Origin: Burkholderiaceae bacterium
Lineage (GTDB): Bacteria; Pseudomonadota; Gammaproteobacteria; Burkholderiales; Burkholderiaceae_C
NCBI GenBank assembly: GCA_030695205.1
Contig: JAUYTN010000019.1
Location: forward strand, 1-64,000
DNA length: 64,000 nucleotides
Direction of reading: 5' to 3'
A model generated the notes under the pieces. That model was not told the DNA's origin and did not search any database. It was given only the letters and a program-made list of their open reading frames with translations. Made by a program: the position numbers and the translations under genes. Below are positions 47,815 through 56,768 of this stretch, in pieces; the stretch's first letter is position 1; the number at the start of each line of letters is the position of its first letter.

Positions 47815-48678
47815 TCAGTTGGCCTGGGCACCCACGGCCCGCAGGTAGTCCAGCAGGCGGCTGGCCAGGGCTTCGCGTTCGGCATCGGGCCACAGCTTGG
47901 CCACCGGTGGCATGGTGGTGCCGGGCTTGACCGAGTCCGGTGCCAGCACCCAGCGCAAAAAGGCGGGTTCGCCCAATGCGCGGGCCTGCTGGGCCAGGTT
48001 GCCTGGCCACTTGTCACCCCCAAAGCCATTGACCTGGTGGCAGCTGAGGCAGTGCGTTTGCGCCTCGGTGGCCACCGCCCGCAGCCCGGCTGGCAAGTGG
48101 GCGGGCAGCAGCGCCTGGGACCGGGCTTCAGAAATTTTGATTTCAGCCACTTGGTAGGGCCAGCCATTACCGCCATCGGCCAGCAGCTCGGGCGAGCGGA
48201 TGTTGTCCCACACCAGGTAGTAGGGGCCCAGCGGCACGTTCTTTTCGTTTTGCGCCAGGTTGTTCACGGAAAAGTCGGGGTGCCCCACGCGCTGCACCAC
48301 CAGGTAGGCGCGGTGTTGGCTGAATTTGTCGGCGGGTATGCGCGACACATAACCGTCCAGCGCCCGAAACTCCACGTCCACCCCCGGCTTGCGCCAGTCG
48401 GCCCCCAGCACCGTGTCCAGCACCAAGGGGGCGGGCCAGCCCAGATAAGTTACCTCGGTGTTTTGGGTGCGTGTGCTCAGGTGGGGCTCTATCACCTTCA
48501 CAGGCTGGGGCGGCTGCTTCAGCGCCTGCTCCATGGCTGGGCGGGCTTGCAATGGCACGGCCCAGGCTGGGGCAGTCAGGCTGGCCAGCGGGGCCGTCAC
48601 GCACAGCGCCAGCAAGGCGACACGGGACAGTCGGCGGTGCGCGGACTGCGCCGCGCGTGCAACAAAGTGGTTGGGCAT
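47815..48678 (-). CDS. Periplasmic c-type cytochrome, single haem
   Basis: 287 residues. A signal peptide (about 1-45, VALLALCVTAPLASL then APAWA) is followed by a domain with VDVEFRALDGYVSRIPADKF that looks like the sulfite-oxidase-associated type. The C-terminal cytochrome c domain has haem motif CLSCH (about residue 217) and a distal Met in GTTMPPVAKLW. It should carry electrons in the periplasm, perhaps for a molybdoenzyme; none is adjacent. The start at 48678 is chosen for its signal peptide; an upstream ATG at 48768 adds 30 unlikely residues. Confidence 0.82.
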   Translation of the reverse strand: MPNHFVARAAQSAHRRLSRVALLALCVTAPLASLTAPAWAVPLQARPAMEQALKQPPQPVKVIEPHLSTRTQNTEVTYLGWPAPLVLDTVLGADWRKPGVDVEFRALDGYVSRIPADKFSQHRAYLVVQRVGHPDFSVNNLAQNEKNVPLGPYYLVWDNIRSPELLADGGNGWPYQVAEIKISEARSQALLPAHLPAGLRAVATEAQTHCLSCHQVNGFGGDKWPGNLAQQARALGEPAFLRWVLAPDSVKPGTTMPPVAKLWPDAEREALASRLLDYLRAVGAQAN

Positions 48679-48810
48679 GGCCTGCTCCAAAACAGAAGGG
48701 TGGTAGGCGGCGAAGGGTGAGGGGCAGAAAACGAAGGGTGGCAGGCAACGTGTGAACGCAAAAGACACAAGTGGCCATGTACCACCCCTGTTGCATCTAC
48801 ACCGTAACCG

Positions 48811-48890
48811 CTCGGCGCAGCGAGCGCAACAACTAGCTCAGGCCGTTGTGGTCAATGGCCTGCATCAGCTGCCAGCAGCCAGGGGCGTTC
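48811..48890 (-). pseudogene. Fragment of a DUF3820-type gene
   Basis: On the minus strand the translation LMQAIDHNGLS, a stop codon, then LLRSLRR matches the end of the intact gene at 51868-52092 (LMQTIDHNGLSDLLRPLR). About 75 bp align well, with one internal stop. The rest of the gene is absent. It lies just beyond the hom stop. Confidence 0.8.
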
Positions 48891-48968
48891 GTGGCGTGGA
48901 GATCTTATGGGGGCTCGCCGACTCCAGGCCATGCCCAGCCCCTCAGCCAAGCGCTGATGTGGCGCACC

Positions 48969-50441
<1,473 letters not shown>

Positions 50442-50457
50442 GAAACATCTCCAGTAG

Positions 50458-50486
50458 AAAAAACAAACCCAGCGGCTGGGCTGGGT
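50458..50486 (-). terminator. Attenuator terminator before hom
   Basis: The stem acccagc / gctgggt has a six-base loop (50467-50486) and is followed on the minus strand by a T-run (A-rich at 50458-50466). It ends 17 bp before the hom start codon, after the leader peptide, as a transcription attenuator should. Confidence 0.75.
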
Positions 50487-50512
50487 GAGGTTTTTTCGGG
50501 AGAGTCACACCA

Positions 50513-50532
50513 GTGGCCGCTGAGGCGGCCAC
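50513..50532 (-). promoter_or_regulatory. Upstream hairpin of the hom attenuator
   Basis: A perfect stem gtggccgc / gcggccac with a four-base loop lies between the leader-peptide stop and the terminator. It would act as the pause or anti-terminator element. Pairing with the terminator arm was not worked out in full. Confidence 0.55.
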
Positions 50533-50540
50533 CTGCGCGA

Positions 50541-50693
50541 TCAGGGGGCCGCGTTGGTCATGGTGGTAATCGTCATCATCGCCACGGCGGCGCACAGCAC
50601 CAAGCCGCCATCCAACGTACCGAACGCGCAGGCAAAACTGGCGCGGCGGTTGTGGAGGGCAACAGAGGAAGATGTTTGTGCGTCGAATGACAT
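50541..50693 (-). CDS. Leader peptide of hom, Met/Thr/Ile-rich
   Basis: The frame ends MMTITTMTNAAP and stop. The eight codons before the Asn are Met, Met, Thr, Ile, Thr, Thr, Met, Thr. These are the three amino acids made from homoserine. The E. coli thr leader uses Thr and Ile codons in the same way. The start is not fixed: ATG 50693 gives 50 residues, a GTG just before LCAAVA gives about 19, and the double Met itself would give 12. The next features are a hairpin and a terminator, then hom. Confidence 0.65.
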   Translation of the reverse strand: MSFDAQTSSSVALHNRRASFACAFGTLDGGLVLCAAVAMMTITTMTNAAP

Positions 50694-50781
50694 GGCGGTC
50701 AGTTTAAGGGATGAACCTGCGGCGTCGGTTGCCAACCTGGGACGATTCGCCGGATGGCCATGGCAGGGGCATGCTGTGTGT

Positions 50782-51714
50782 TCAGCCCAGCAAGCCCTCA
50801 TCCAGCAGCATTTGGACGATCTGGGCCTGGCTCATATCGCGGGAGCGCTTCAGGGCCTCGCGCTGCGGTTGGACGGCCAACCAGCGTTTGAACTCGGCAA
50901 ACACCTGGGGTGCGATGGTGCGCATCAGGGCCATTTTGCCGGTGGCTCCCACCACGATGTGCTCAAACACAGGGGCTTCTGTGAGCACGTGCGCCCGAAT
51001 GGCTTGCACGGGCCACATTTCTTCTTCTGCCTCCGAGAAGCTGAAAGGGTGCGGGTCGTCTCCTTGGGGGACACGCCGCAAAAAATCCACCATGAAGCCC
51101 TTGGCGTTGATGGCCGTTTCGTTGTGGAGTTCTTTGCGCTCAAACGTGGGGTCCACCTCTTGCAGCACCTTGAGCACGGGCTTGCCCAAGTGAGCCATGT
51201 CGGCCATGAAGCGCACGCGCTTGCGGGCATCCCACAGCAGATCCACATCCTGTGTGGCCAGCGCCTGCTGGGCAATGCGCACGCCCGCTGCCGCCTCGTA
51301 GGCATACAGGGCATGGGTACCTACCACGGTGAAGTGTTGGGCCAGACCCGCCTCGTCCAGCGCATTGAGGATGTCGATGACGATGTTGGGCACGCGCCCG
51401 GCCCGTACCGCCCGGTTGAGCCGTTGAGCGGTGACCAATTGCGCTTCCAGCGACTGGAGTCGGGGCTCCAGGGCCGCCTTGCGTTGTTGGAACTCGGTAT
51501 GAATGCGCTCGGTATCGGCCGAACGGCGGCCCAGGCGCTCTTGTTTGCCGCGAGCCTTGGTTTTCACCAAGTACTCGTAATCGCCCTCTTTTTTCCAGTA
51601 CATGCCGCCGGCAAAGTCTTGGTACTGCCGCCGCACCTTGGCGCACTCCTGCCACAGGTGCATGGCATCAATGGTTTGTCGGGCGGCCTCGTCTGGCAGT
51701 GGGGTGTAGAGCAT
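50782..51714 (-). CDS. Nucleotidyltransferase-fold protein, GSU2403-like
   Basis: 310 residues. The N-terminal part is helical with a coiled-coil look (about 60-100, RIHTEFQQRKAALEPRLQSL). The nucleotidyltransferase-like core has VVGTHALYAYEAAAGV (about 129-144) and the metal pair TQDVDLLWDARK (about 154-165). The family is known from genome surveys without proven role; similar folds act as antitoxin-associated or tRNA-modifying enzymes. The start at 51714 (MLYTPLPDEA) is used. It is alone, with an AT-rich gap upstream. Confidence 0.72.
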   Translation of the reverse strand: MLYTPLPDEAARQTIDAMHLWQECAKVRRQYQDFAGGMYWKKEGDYEYLVKTKARGKQERLGRRSADTERIHTEFQQRKAALEPRLQSLEAQLVTAQRLNRAVRAGRVPNIVIDILNALDEAGLAQHFTVVGTHALYAYEAAAGVRIAQQALATQDVDLLWDARKRVRFMADMAHLGKPVLKVLQEVDPTFERKELHNETAINAKGFMVDFLRRVPQGDDPHPFSFSEAEEEMWPVQAIRAHVLTEAPVFEHIVVGATGKMALMRTIAPQVFAEFKRWLAVQPQREALKRSRDMSQAQIVQMLLDEGLLG

Positions 51715-51867
51715 TTCACCGCTGATTTTATGTTTTTGATCGATTAACGGTGAATTGTTTTAAATCAATCATCTATTTAGAAGGTGATTGCTTGAGTGGG
51801 GTGGTCGGTCATATGGGTTGGCCGTGGAGCGACCACCAGCCGCCGCCGCCAGCTGCCACACCAGCCC

Positions 51868-52092
51868 TCAGCGCAGCGGGCGCAGCAGGTCGCTCAGGCC
51901 GTTGTGGTCTATGGTTTGCATCAGCGCCAGCAGGCGGCCCAGCTCGCCCTTCGGAAAACCCTCGCGGGCAAACCAGTTCAGGTAGTTGCCGGGCAGGTCG
52001 GCCAGCATGCGCCCCTGGTACTTGCCAAAGGGCATGGGCGTGGTCACCAGCTTGAGCAGCTGCGTGGAGTCGGCGATGGGTGTGGTGGGCAT
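51868..52092 (-). CDS. DUF3820-family small protein
   Basis: 74 residues: MPTTPIADSTQLLKLVTTPM then PFGKYQGRMLADLPGNYLNW. The FGKYxGxxLxDLPxxYLxW motif defines the family, which includes proteins annotated as quorum-sensing-regulated virulence factors; biochemical function is unknown. It starts 6 bp after the stop of the flavoprotein gene, so it is the tail of that operon. A broken fragment of the same gene lies at 48811-48890. Confidence 0.9.
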   Translation of the reverse strand: MPTTPIADSTQLLKLVTTPMPFGKYQGRMLADLPGNYLNWFAREGFPKGELGRLLALMQTIDHNGLSDLLRPLR

Positions 52093-52098
52093 CGGGCG

Positions 52099-54612
52099 TC
52101 AGATGAACAGCGTGGTCCCCGACTCCTGCGCCTCGCCCAGGAAGGCGGCCACGCCGCCCAGTTCCACGCCGTCAATCAGCTCCTCCTGGCGAATGCCCAT
52201 CACGTCCATGGACATCTGGCAGGCAATCAGCTGTGCGCCACCCTCCACCAGGGTGGCCAGCAGGGTGGTGGGGTCGTCCACGTGCTTGTCGCGCATGACC
52301 TTTCGCAGCAGCTTCACACCCAAACCGGCGTTGTTCAGCTTGGAGATGGAGTCCAGCTTGCCCATGCCCGCAGGCAGCATGGCGCTGAACATGCGGTCCA
52401 TCAGCGGTTTGTCGATGTGCGGCGGGTGCTCTCGGCGCAAGACGTTCAGCCCCCAGAAGGTAAAGAACAGGCTCACCGGCTTGCCCATGGCCATGGCCCC
52501 ATTGGCGATGACCATGGAGGCCATGACCTTGTCCAGGTCGTCCGAGAACACCACCAGCGTGAGCTTGTCGCGCACCGCCGCAGCACCTGCCGGGGTGGCC
52601 GCCACAGGTGCCTGGCCCGCGGGCTGGCCCACCCGAATCAGTGCCTTGACCAAGCCCTTGGCGGCATCCACCCCCAGCACTTCGTGGCCGGTTTTGGTGG
52701 CCCAGGCGCGCACGTCGCGGCCAAAAGCCGGGTCAGAGGCGGTGACCTCCAGCAACTCGCCCGGCTGCATGGCCTGCACCGCGCGGTAGGTTTTCATGAT
52801 GGGGCCGGGGCACTGCAGGCCCACGGCATTCAGCACCTGGCGCTCGCCGCCGGTGCTCACCAGTGCACACGGGGCGGCGGCCAGGTCGGCCTCAATGCTG
52901 GCCTGGTCGCGCCGCTTGATGTCCTCGTGGTCAAAGATGTCGGGGTTGGCCTGCTTTTCTGTGGCCCAGGCGTAGGTTTTGAGGCCGCCGGTCAGGTTGC
53001 GCACATTGGCAAAGCCCCGCTGGCGCAGGATGCGGTAGGCCAAGTAGCCCCGCACCCCAATCTGGCAAAACACCACCACCGGGCGCTGCGGGTCCAGCAG
53101 GTGCAGGCGTTCGCGCAGGTGGTCCAGTTCGATGTTGTGCGCATTTGGCAGCGTGCCAATTTCAAACTCCTCGGGCGTGCGCACATCCACCAGCTGCACC
53201 TCGCGGGCGGTGTCCAGCGCCGCCAGTTCCCGCCAGCCAATCACCTCGTGCGAGCCATTGAGCACATTGCTGGCCACGTAGCCGGCGATGTTGACGGGGT
53301 CTTTGGCCGAGCCGTAGGGCGGCGCGTAGGCCAGCTCCAGGTCGCACAGGTCTTGCACCGTCAGGCCGGTGTGCATGGCCGTGGCAATGGTGTCGATGCG
53401 CTTGTCCGCCCCGTCGGCCCCCACCGCCTGCGCGCCGTAAATGCGCCCCTCGGGCGAGTACAGCAGCTTCAGGCTCAGCTGTTTGGCACCGGGGTAGTAC
53501 GAGGCATGCGAGCCGCTGTGCGTGATGGTGGCGCGGTAGGCCAGTCCGTTGGCCTGCAGCTGCACCTCGTTCAGGCCGGTGCAGGCGGCGGCCAGGTCAA
53601 AGGCTTTCAGGATGGCGGTGCCCAGCGTGCCCCGGTAGCTGGCCAGTGCGGTGCCGGGCGGGGCCAGCATGTTGTCGGCGGCCAGGCGGCCCTGGCGGTT
53701 GGCGGGGCCTGCCAGCGCAATCAGCGCAGGGCGGCCGCTGGTGGTTTGCGTCACTTCCACCGCGTCGCCCACGGCAAAAATGTCGGGGTCAGAGGTTTGC
53801 AGGTGCGCGTTCACGCGGATTCCCCCTGTGGGCCCCAGCTCCAGCCCGGCGGCGCGGGCCAGCGTGGTTTCAGGCCGCACGCCCACCGCCACCACCACGA
53901 TGTCGGCCGGTAGCCTCTTGCCGCTGGCCAGAAACACCACCGTGTGGTCGGCCTTGTCTTCCAGTCGCTCGATCCTGTCGGACAGGTACAGCTCCAGGTG
54001 CTTGTCCTTCATGTGCGCGTGCACGATGGCGGCCATGTCGTCGTCAAATGGGGCCAGGATGTGCGCCGCGCCCTCCACCAGCGTGGTGAACAGGCCGCGC
54101 TCCAGCAGGTTTTCGGCCATTTCTATGCCGATGTAGCCGCCCCCCACCACCACCGCACGCCGGGGCTGGGTAGCAGCCAGGTGCGCCATGATGCGGTCGA
54201 GGTCGGGAATGTTGCGCAGCGTGAACACCCGTGGCGAGCCCATGCCTGGCAAGTTGGGGTGTATGGCCTCTGCTCCGGGCGATAGCAGCAGCTTGTCGTA
54301 GCCCTCATCGGTTTCTTCGCCGGTGTGCAGGTTGCGCAGGCGCACGGTTTTGGCGTGGCGGTCAATGGCAATGGCCTCGGTGCGGGTGCGCACGTCCACC
54401 GCATAGCGGGCTTCAAACAGCGGCTCTGACGTCACCAGCAGCTGCTCGCGCTCGGGGATGATGCCGCTGATGTGGTACGGCAGCCCGCAGTTGGCAAAGC
54501 TGATGTAGGGGCCCCGCTCCACCAGCACGATGTGCGCGGCCTCGTCGTTGCGCCGCAGGCGGGCCGCTGCGGTTGCCCCGCCAGCCACGCCGCCAATGAT
54601 GATGATTTTCAT
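52099..54612 (-). CDS. CoA-disulfide-reductase-like flavoprotein fused to rhodanese, TusA and DsrE domains
   Basis: 837 residues in four parts. The FAD/NAD oxidoreductase (about 1-445) starts MKIIIIGGVAGGATAAARLR, with redox Cys C42 (SFANCGLPYH). A rhodanese domain (about 465-555) has Cys C516 in VVFCQIGVRGY. A TusA-like domain (about 590-660) has C601 in GLQCPGPIMK. A DsrE-type domain (about 680-837) has C798 in LIACQMSMDVMG. All four Cys are in place, so persulfide could pass along the chain. It likely handles CoA persulfides, polysulfide or sulfane sulfur. YkgJ-like and DUF3820 genes flank it in the same direction. Confidence 0.92.
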   Translation of the reverse strand: MKIIIIGGVAGGATAAARLRRNDEAAHIVLVERGPYISFANCGLPYHISGIIPEREQLLVTSEPLFEARYAVDVRTRTEAIAIDRHAKTVRLRNLHTGEETDEGYDKLLLSPGAEAIHPNLPGMGSPRVFTLRNIPDLDRIMAHLAATQPRRAVVVGGGYIGIEMAENLLERGLFTTLVEGAAHILAPFDDDMAAIVHAHMKDKHLELYLSDRIERLEDKADHTVVFLASGKRLPADIVVVAVGVRPETTLARAAGLELGPTGGIRVNAHLQTSDPDIFAVGDAVEVTQTTSGRPALIALAGPANRQGRLAADNMLAPPGTALASYRGTLGTAILKAFDLAAACTGLNEVQLQANGLAYRATITHSGSHASYYPGAKQLSLKLLYSPEGRIYGAQAVGADGADKRIDTIATAMHTGLTVQDLCDLELAYAPPYGSAKDPVNIAGYVASNVLNGSHEVIGWRELAALDTAREVQLVDVRTPEEFEIGTLPNAHNIELDHLRERLHLLDPQRPVVVFCQIGVRGYLAYRILRQRGFANVRNLTGGLKTYAWATEKQANPDIFDHEDIKRRDQASIEADLAAAPCALVSTGGERQVLNAVGLQCPGPIMKTYRAVQAMQPGELLEVTASDPAFGRDVRAWATKTGHEVLGVDAAKGLVKALIRVGQPAGQAPVAATPAGAAAVRDKLTLVVFSDDLDKVMASMVIANGAMAMGKPVSLFFTFWGLNVLRREHPPHIDKPLMDRMFSAMLPAGMGKLDSISKLNNAGLGVKLLRKVMRDKHVDDPTTLLATLVEGGAQLIACQMSMDVMGIRQEELIDGVELGGVAAFLGEAQESGTTLFI

Positions 54613-54663
54613 GGTCTTTTCCTGGTGTGGGTAGGTTGCCGGTTGTGAGGCTGCAGCACAGGC

Positions 54664-55080
54664 TCAAAGCCCGGGTCGCGGCGGGGCCGCCTTGGCCCCA
54701 AAGGCGCAGTAGCCCGGGCGTGGGCCTTTTTGGGGGTGCAGGCGGCAGGTGTCGGGCCGCTGCTCGTACACGGTGCAGCGGCGGGTGGTGGGTTCCAGAA
54801 ACCGGCAGTCGCCGTCGGCGCGCCGCGCCATCGTAAAAATGCCGTGTTTGGTGTTGTAGCGGTCAATCAGCCGCGCCTTTTGCAGCCGCTTGGCAATGCG
54901 GGCCGGGTCTTCGTGTTCGGCCTCGAAGGCGTCTACCAGACCCAGGCGCACCAGGTCGGGCAGGCGAATCTCTAGGGGCATGGTGCAGCAGTTGGCCTGG
55001 CAGCTGTCGCACAGGCCAGGCCTGTAGCGGGTCCAGGTTTCGCATCGGTCAATGTCAACGGTGGTGATGGGTGAGCGCAT
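54664..55080 (-). CDS. YkgJ-family cysteine-cluster protein
   Basis: 138 residues with about eight Cys. The cluster starts RPGLCDSCQANCCTMPLEI (about 21-39), then DCRFL, RCTVYEQRPDTCRLHP and YCAFG. The pattern CxxCxxxCC and RPxxCR is the YkgJ/UPF0153 signature, thought to bind zinc or an iron-sulfur cluster. It lies 51 bp upstream of the sulfur flavoprotein gene on the same strand, suggesting a sulfur- or metal-related job. Function unproven. Confidence 0.87.
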   Translation of the reverse strand: MRSPITTVDIDRCETWTRYRPGLCDSCQANCCTMPLEIRLPDLVRLGLVDAFEAEHEDPARIAKRLQKARLIDRYNTKHGIFTMARRADGDCRFLEPTTRRCTVYEQRPDTCRLHPQKGPRPGYCAFGAKAAPPRPGL

Positions 55081-55084
55081 GGCC

Positions 55085-55340
55085 TGAGTTTCGCCGCAAA
55101 ACGGCGCCCGCCTGGCCAGCCATCACAGCCCGCCCACCCAGCAGCTCGCCGCTGCGCTGAATAGAGGCCAGCAGCTCGTCCTCATCGCGCAGCGCAAACT
55201 TCTTTTGCGGTGCGGTGTACATCTCGCAGTAGGTGCAGCGGTTCCACGAGCAGCCGTTGGTGACGGGCAGGATGAGCGACTGCGCCTCGCTGGGCGGGCG
55301 AAACACCGGTTCTATGTAGTGAATGGGGAATGACGTCGCA
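55085..55340 (-). pseudogene. Radical SAM protein, N-terminal remnant
   Basis: On the minus strand IHYIEPVFRPPSEAQSLI and LPVTNGCSWNRCTYCEMY match the start of a radical SAM family, with the three cluster Cys. The frame has no ATG start, and an interspersed repeat begins just upstream. Homology ends after about ELLASIQRSGELLG (near 55130), whereas the family is about 300 residues. The tail reads into the start of the YkgJ-like gene. So both ends are lost. Confidence 0.78.
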
Positions 55341-55349
55341 GTTCAACTC

Positions 55350-55416
55350 TAGTATTTATGTAGCTAAAAACCCAGTACGGGCAAGCGTAGAGTGCCAAAA
55401 AAGCATATATTTTAGA
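55350..55416 (+). repeat. Interspersed repeat copy 6
   Basis: TAGCT at 55361-55365, 17 bases, AAGCG at 55383-55387, then tagagtgcc and an A-rich tail. It sits between the radical SAM remnant and the glutathione peroxidase gene. Confidence 0.75.
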
Positions 55417-55501
55417 GTGTGGTGGCACCGCCAGCGCCCCCACCAGGCAGCCCGCACCCGAATGGCAGCGCCCGCCACAGGGGCAATCGGCACGGCCCAT
55501 C

Positions 55502-56110
55502 ATGGCAGGCATGACACGCACACCCACACACGCTTTGGCCCAAGCCCCTGATCTTCGCCGCCTCGCCCTGGCGCTGCCCCTTGGGCTGGTTTGCTTCGCG
55601 TTGGCTGCACCGGCCCAGGCCGCCAACCTGTGCGCCGGGTTGCCCAGCTACTCGGTCAACCCACTCATTGGGGGCAAGCCCATGGACCTGTGTAGCCTGT
55701 CGGCGCGGGCTCTGCTGGTGGTCAACACCGCCAGCCAGTGCGGGTTCACTCCCCAGTACGGCAGCCTGGAAAAGCTGCACCAGCGCTACCAGGCCAAAGG
55801 CCTGCAGGTGGTGGGCATACCCGCCAACGACTTTGGCGGTCAGGAGCCACGCAAAAACGCCGACATCGGCGCGTTTTGCCAGATCAACTACGGCGTGACC
55901 TTTCCCGTCGCCGAAAAACTCACCGTGCCCCTCAAGACCGACCCGCTCTTTGCCCGCCTGATTGCCACCAGCCGCGAAGCTCCGAGCTGGAACTTCCACA
56001 AATACCTCATCACCCCCGATGGCAAGGTGACCAGCTTCCCCTCCATGCTCGACCCGCTCAACCCCCGGGTGGTGCAGGCGGTGGAGGCGGCGCTGGCTAA
56101 GGGCCAGTGA
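55502..56110 (+). CDS. Glutathione peroxidase-family protein, exported
   Basis: 202 residues. An N-terminal signal sequence (LALALPLGLVCFALAAPAQA, about 20-39) points to the periplasm. The active site is C80 in NTASQCGFTPQYG, with Gln in GIPANDFGGQEP and Trp in SWNFHKYL. It should reduce peroxides, probably with thioredoxin-like donors since bacterial members often lack glutathione specificity. The start is ATG 55502 or 55511. The BLUF photoreceptor gene follows after 53 bp. Confidence 0.9.
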   Translation: MAGMTRTPTHALAQAPDLRRLALALPLGLVCFALAAPAQAANLCAGLPSYSVNPLIGGKPMDLCSLSARALLVVNTASQCGFTPQYGSLEKLHQRYQAKGLQVVGIPANDFGGQEPRKNADIGAFCQINYGVTFPVAEKLTVPLKTDPLFARLIATSREAPSWNFHKYLITPDGKVTSFPSMLDPLNPRVVQAVEAALAKGQ

Positions 56111-56163
56111 GTTGCGCCGTTGGTCCTGCGCGCTTGTGGGACTGTTAACAAGGGTTGTCTACC

Positions 56164-56583
56164 ATGCTCATTCGCGTCATTTACATCAGCACCGCCTCCG
56201 GGCCGCAGACCGCTGACACCACCCAGGCCATTTTGCGCAAGGCCCAGGCCAACAACCGAGCGAATGGCGTCACCGGCGTGCTGTGCCAGGGCCAGGGCGT
56301 GTACCTGCAGGCGCTTGAGGGCGAGCGCAGCACCGTCACCCAGCTGTATGCACGCATTTACGGCGACACGCGGCACACCAATGTGGAAATGATCCACTGC
56401 GAAAGCATTGCCCAGCGCCGCTACGACAACTGGTCCATGGCCCACGTCAGCCTGTCTGACCTGGACCCGGAAACCCAAATCGACTGGCCCGAGTTCGACC
56501 CCTACTCGTTCACCGGCTTGCTGGTCATGGCCCGCATTGACGACTTGCTGGCTTCAGGCACCGTCATCGAAGGGTCGGCGTAA
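56164..56583 (+). CDS. BLUF-domain blue-light photoreceptor
   Basis: 139 residues, almost all BLUF. Flavin-contact residues are present: Tyr7 in MLIRVIYIST, Asn at 30-31, Gln49 in VYLQALEG, and the WSM motif after YDN. BLUF proteins bind FAD and change hydrogen bonding on blue light. The short C-terminal part (about 100-139) has no output domain, so it must act by protein contact. ATG 56164 is preferred over a TTG at 56155. It lies 53 bp after the glutathione peroxidase gene and may be in one transcript with it. Confidence 0.92.
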   Translation: MLIRVIYISTASGPQTADTTQAILRKAQANNRANGVTGVLCQGQGVYLQALEGERSTVTQLYARIYGDTRHTNVEMIHCESIAQRRYDNWSMAHVSLSDLDPETQIDWPEFDPYSFTGLLVMARIDDLLASGTVIEGSA

Positions 56584-56705
56584 ATCAGAATGAGGTCGGC
56601 ATAAGGTCAGCAGGCTTTGGCGGTTGCACCGGGCAGGCCCGGCCACTGCACCGCTGGCAGCAACACACAGTTGCACCCCGCATGCAAGCCGACTTGAGTT
56701 GAACG

Positions 56706-56737
56706 GCATCACACTAAAGAACGCTTTAATGTGATGC
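56706..56737. promoter_or_regulatory. Inverted repeat upstream of fic
   Basis: Arms gcatcacactaaag and ctttaatgtgatgc match in 13 of 14 positions around a four-base centre, ending 31 bp before the fic start. Without a T-tract it looks like an operator rather than a terminator. Confidence 0.55.
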
Positions 56738-56768
56738 CCATCTGGTCAAGCTCGCTTTCATACTCGCC

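Noticed and set aside
51796-53913. Open frame of 705 codons opposite the sulfur flavoprotein
   Set aside because: Antisense to a protein with four recognised domains; itself without domain.
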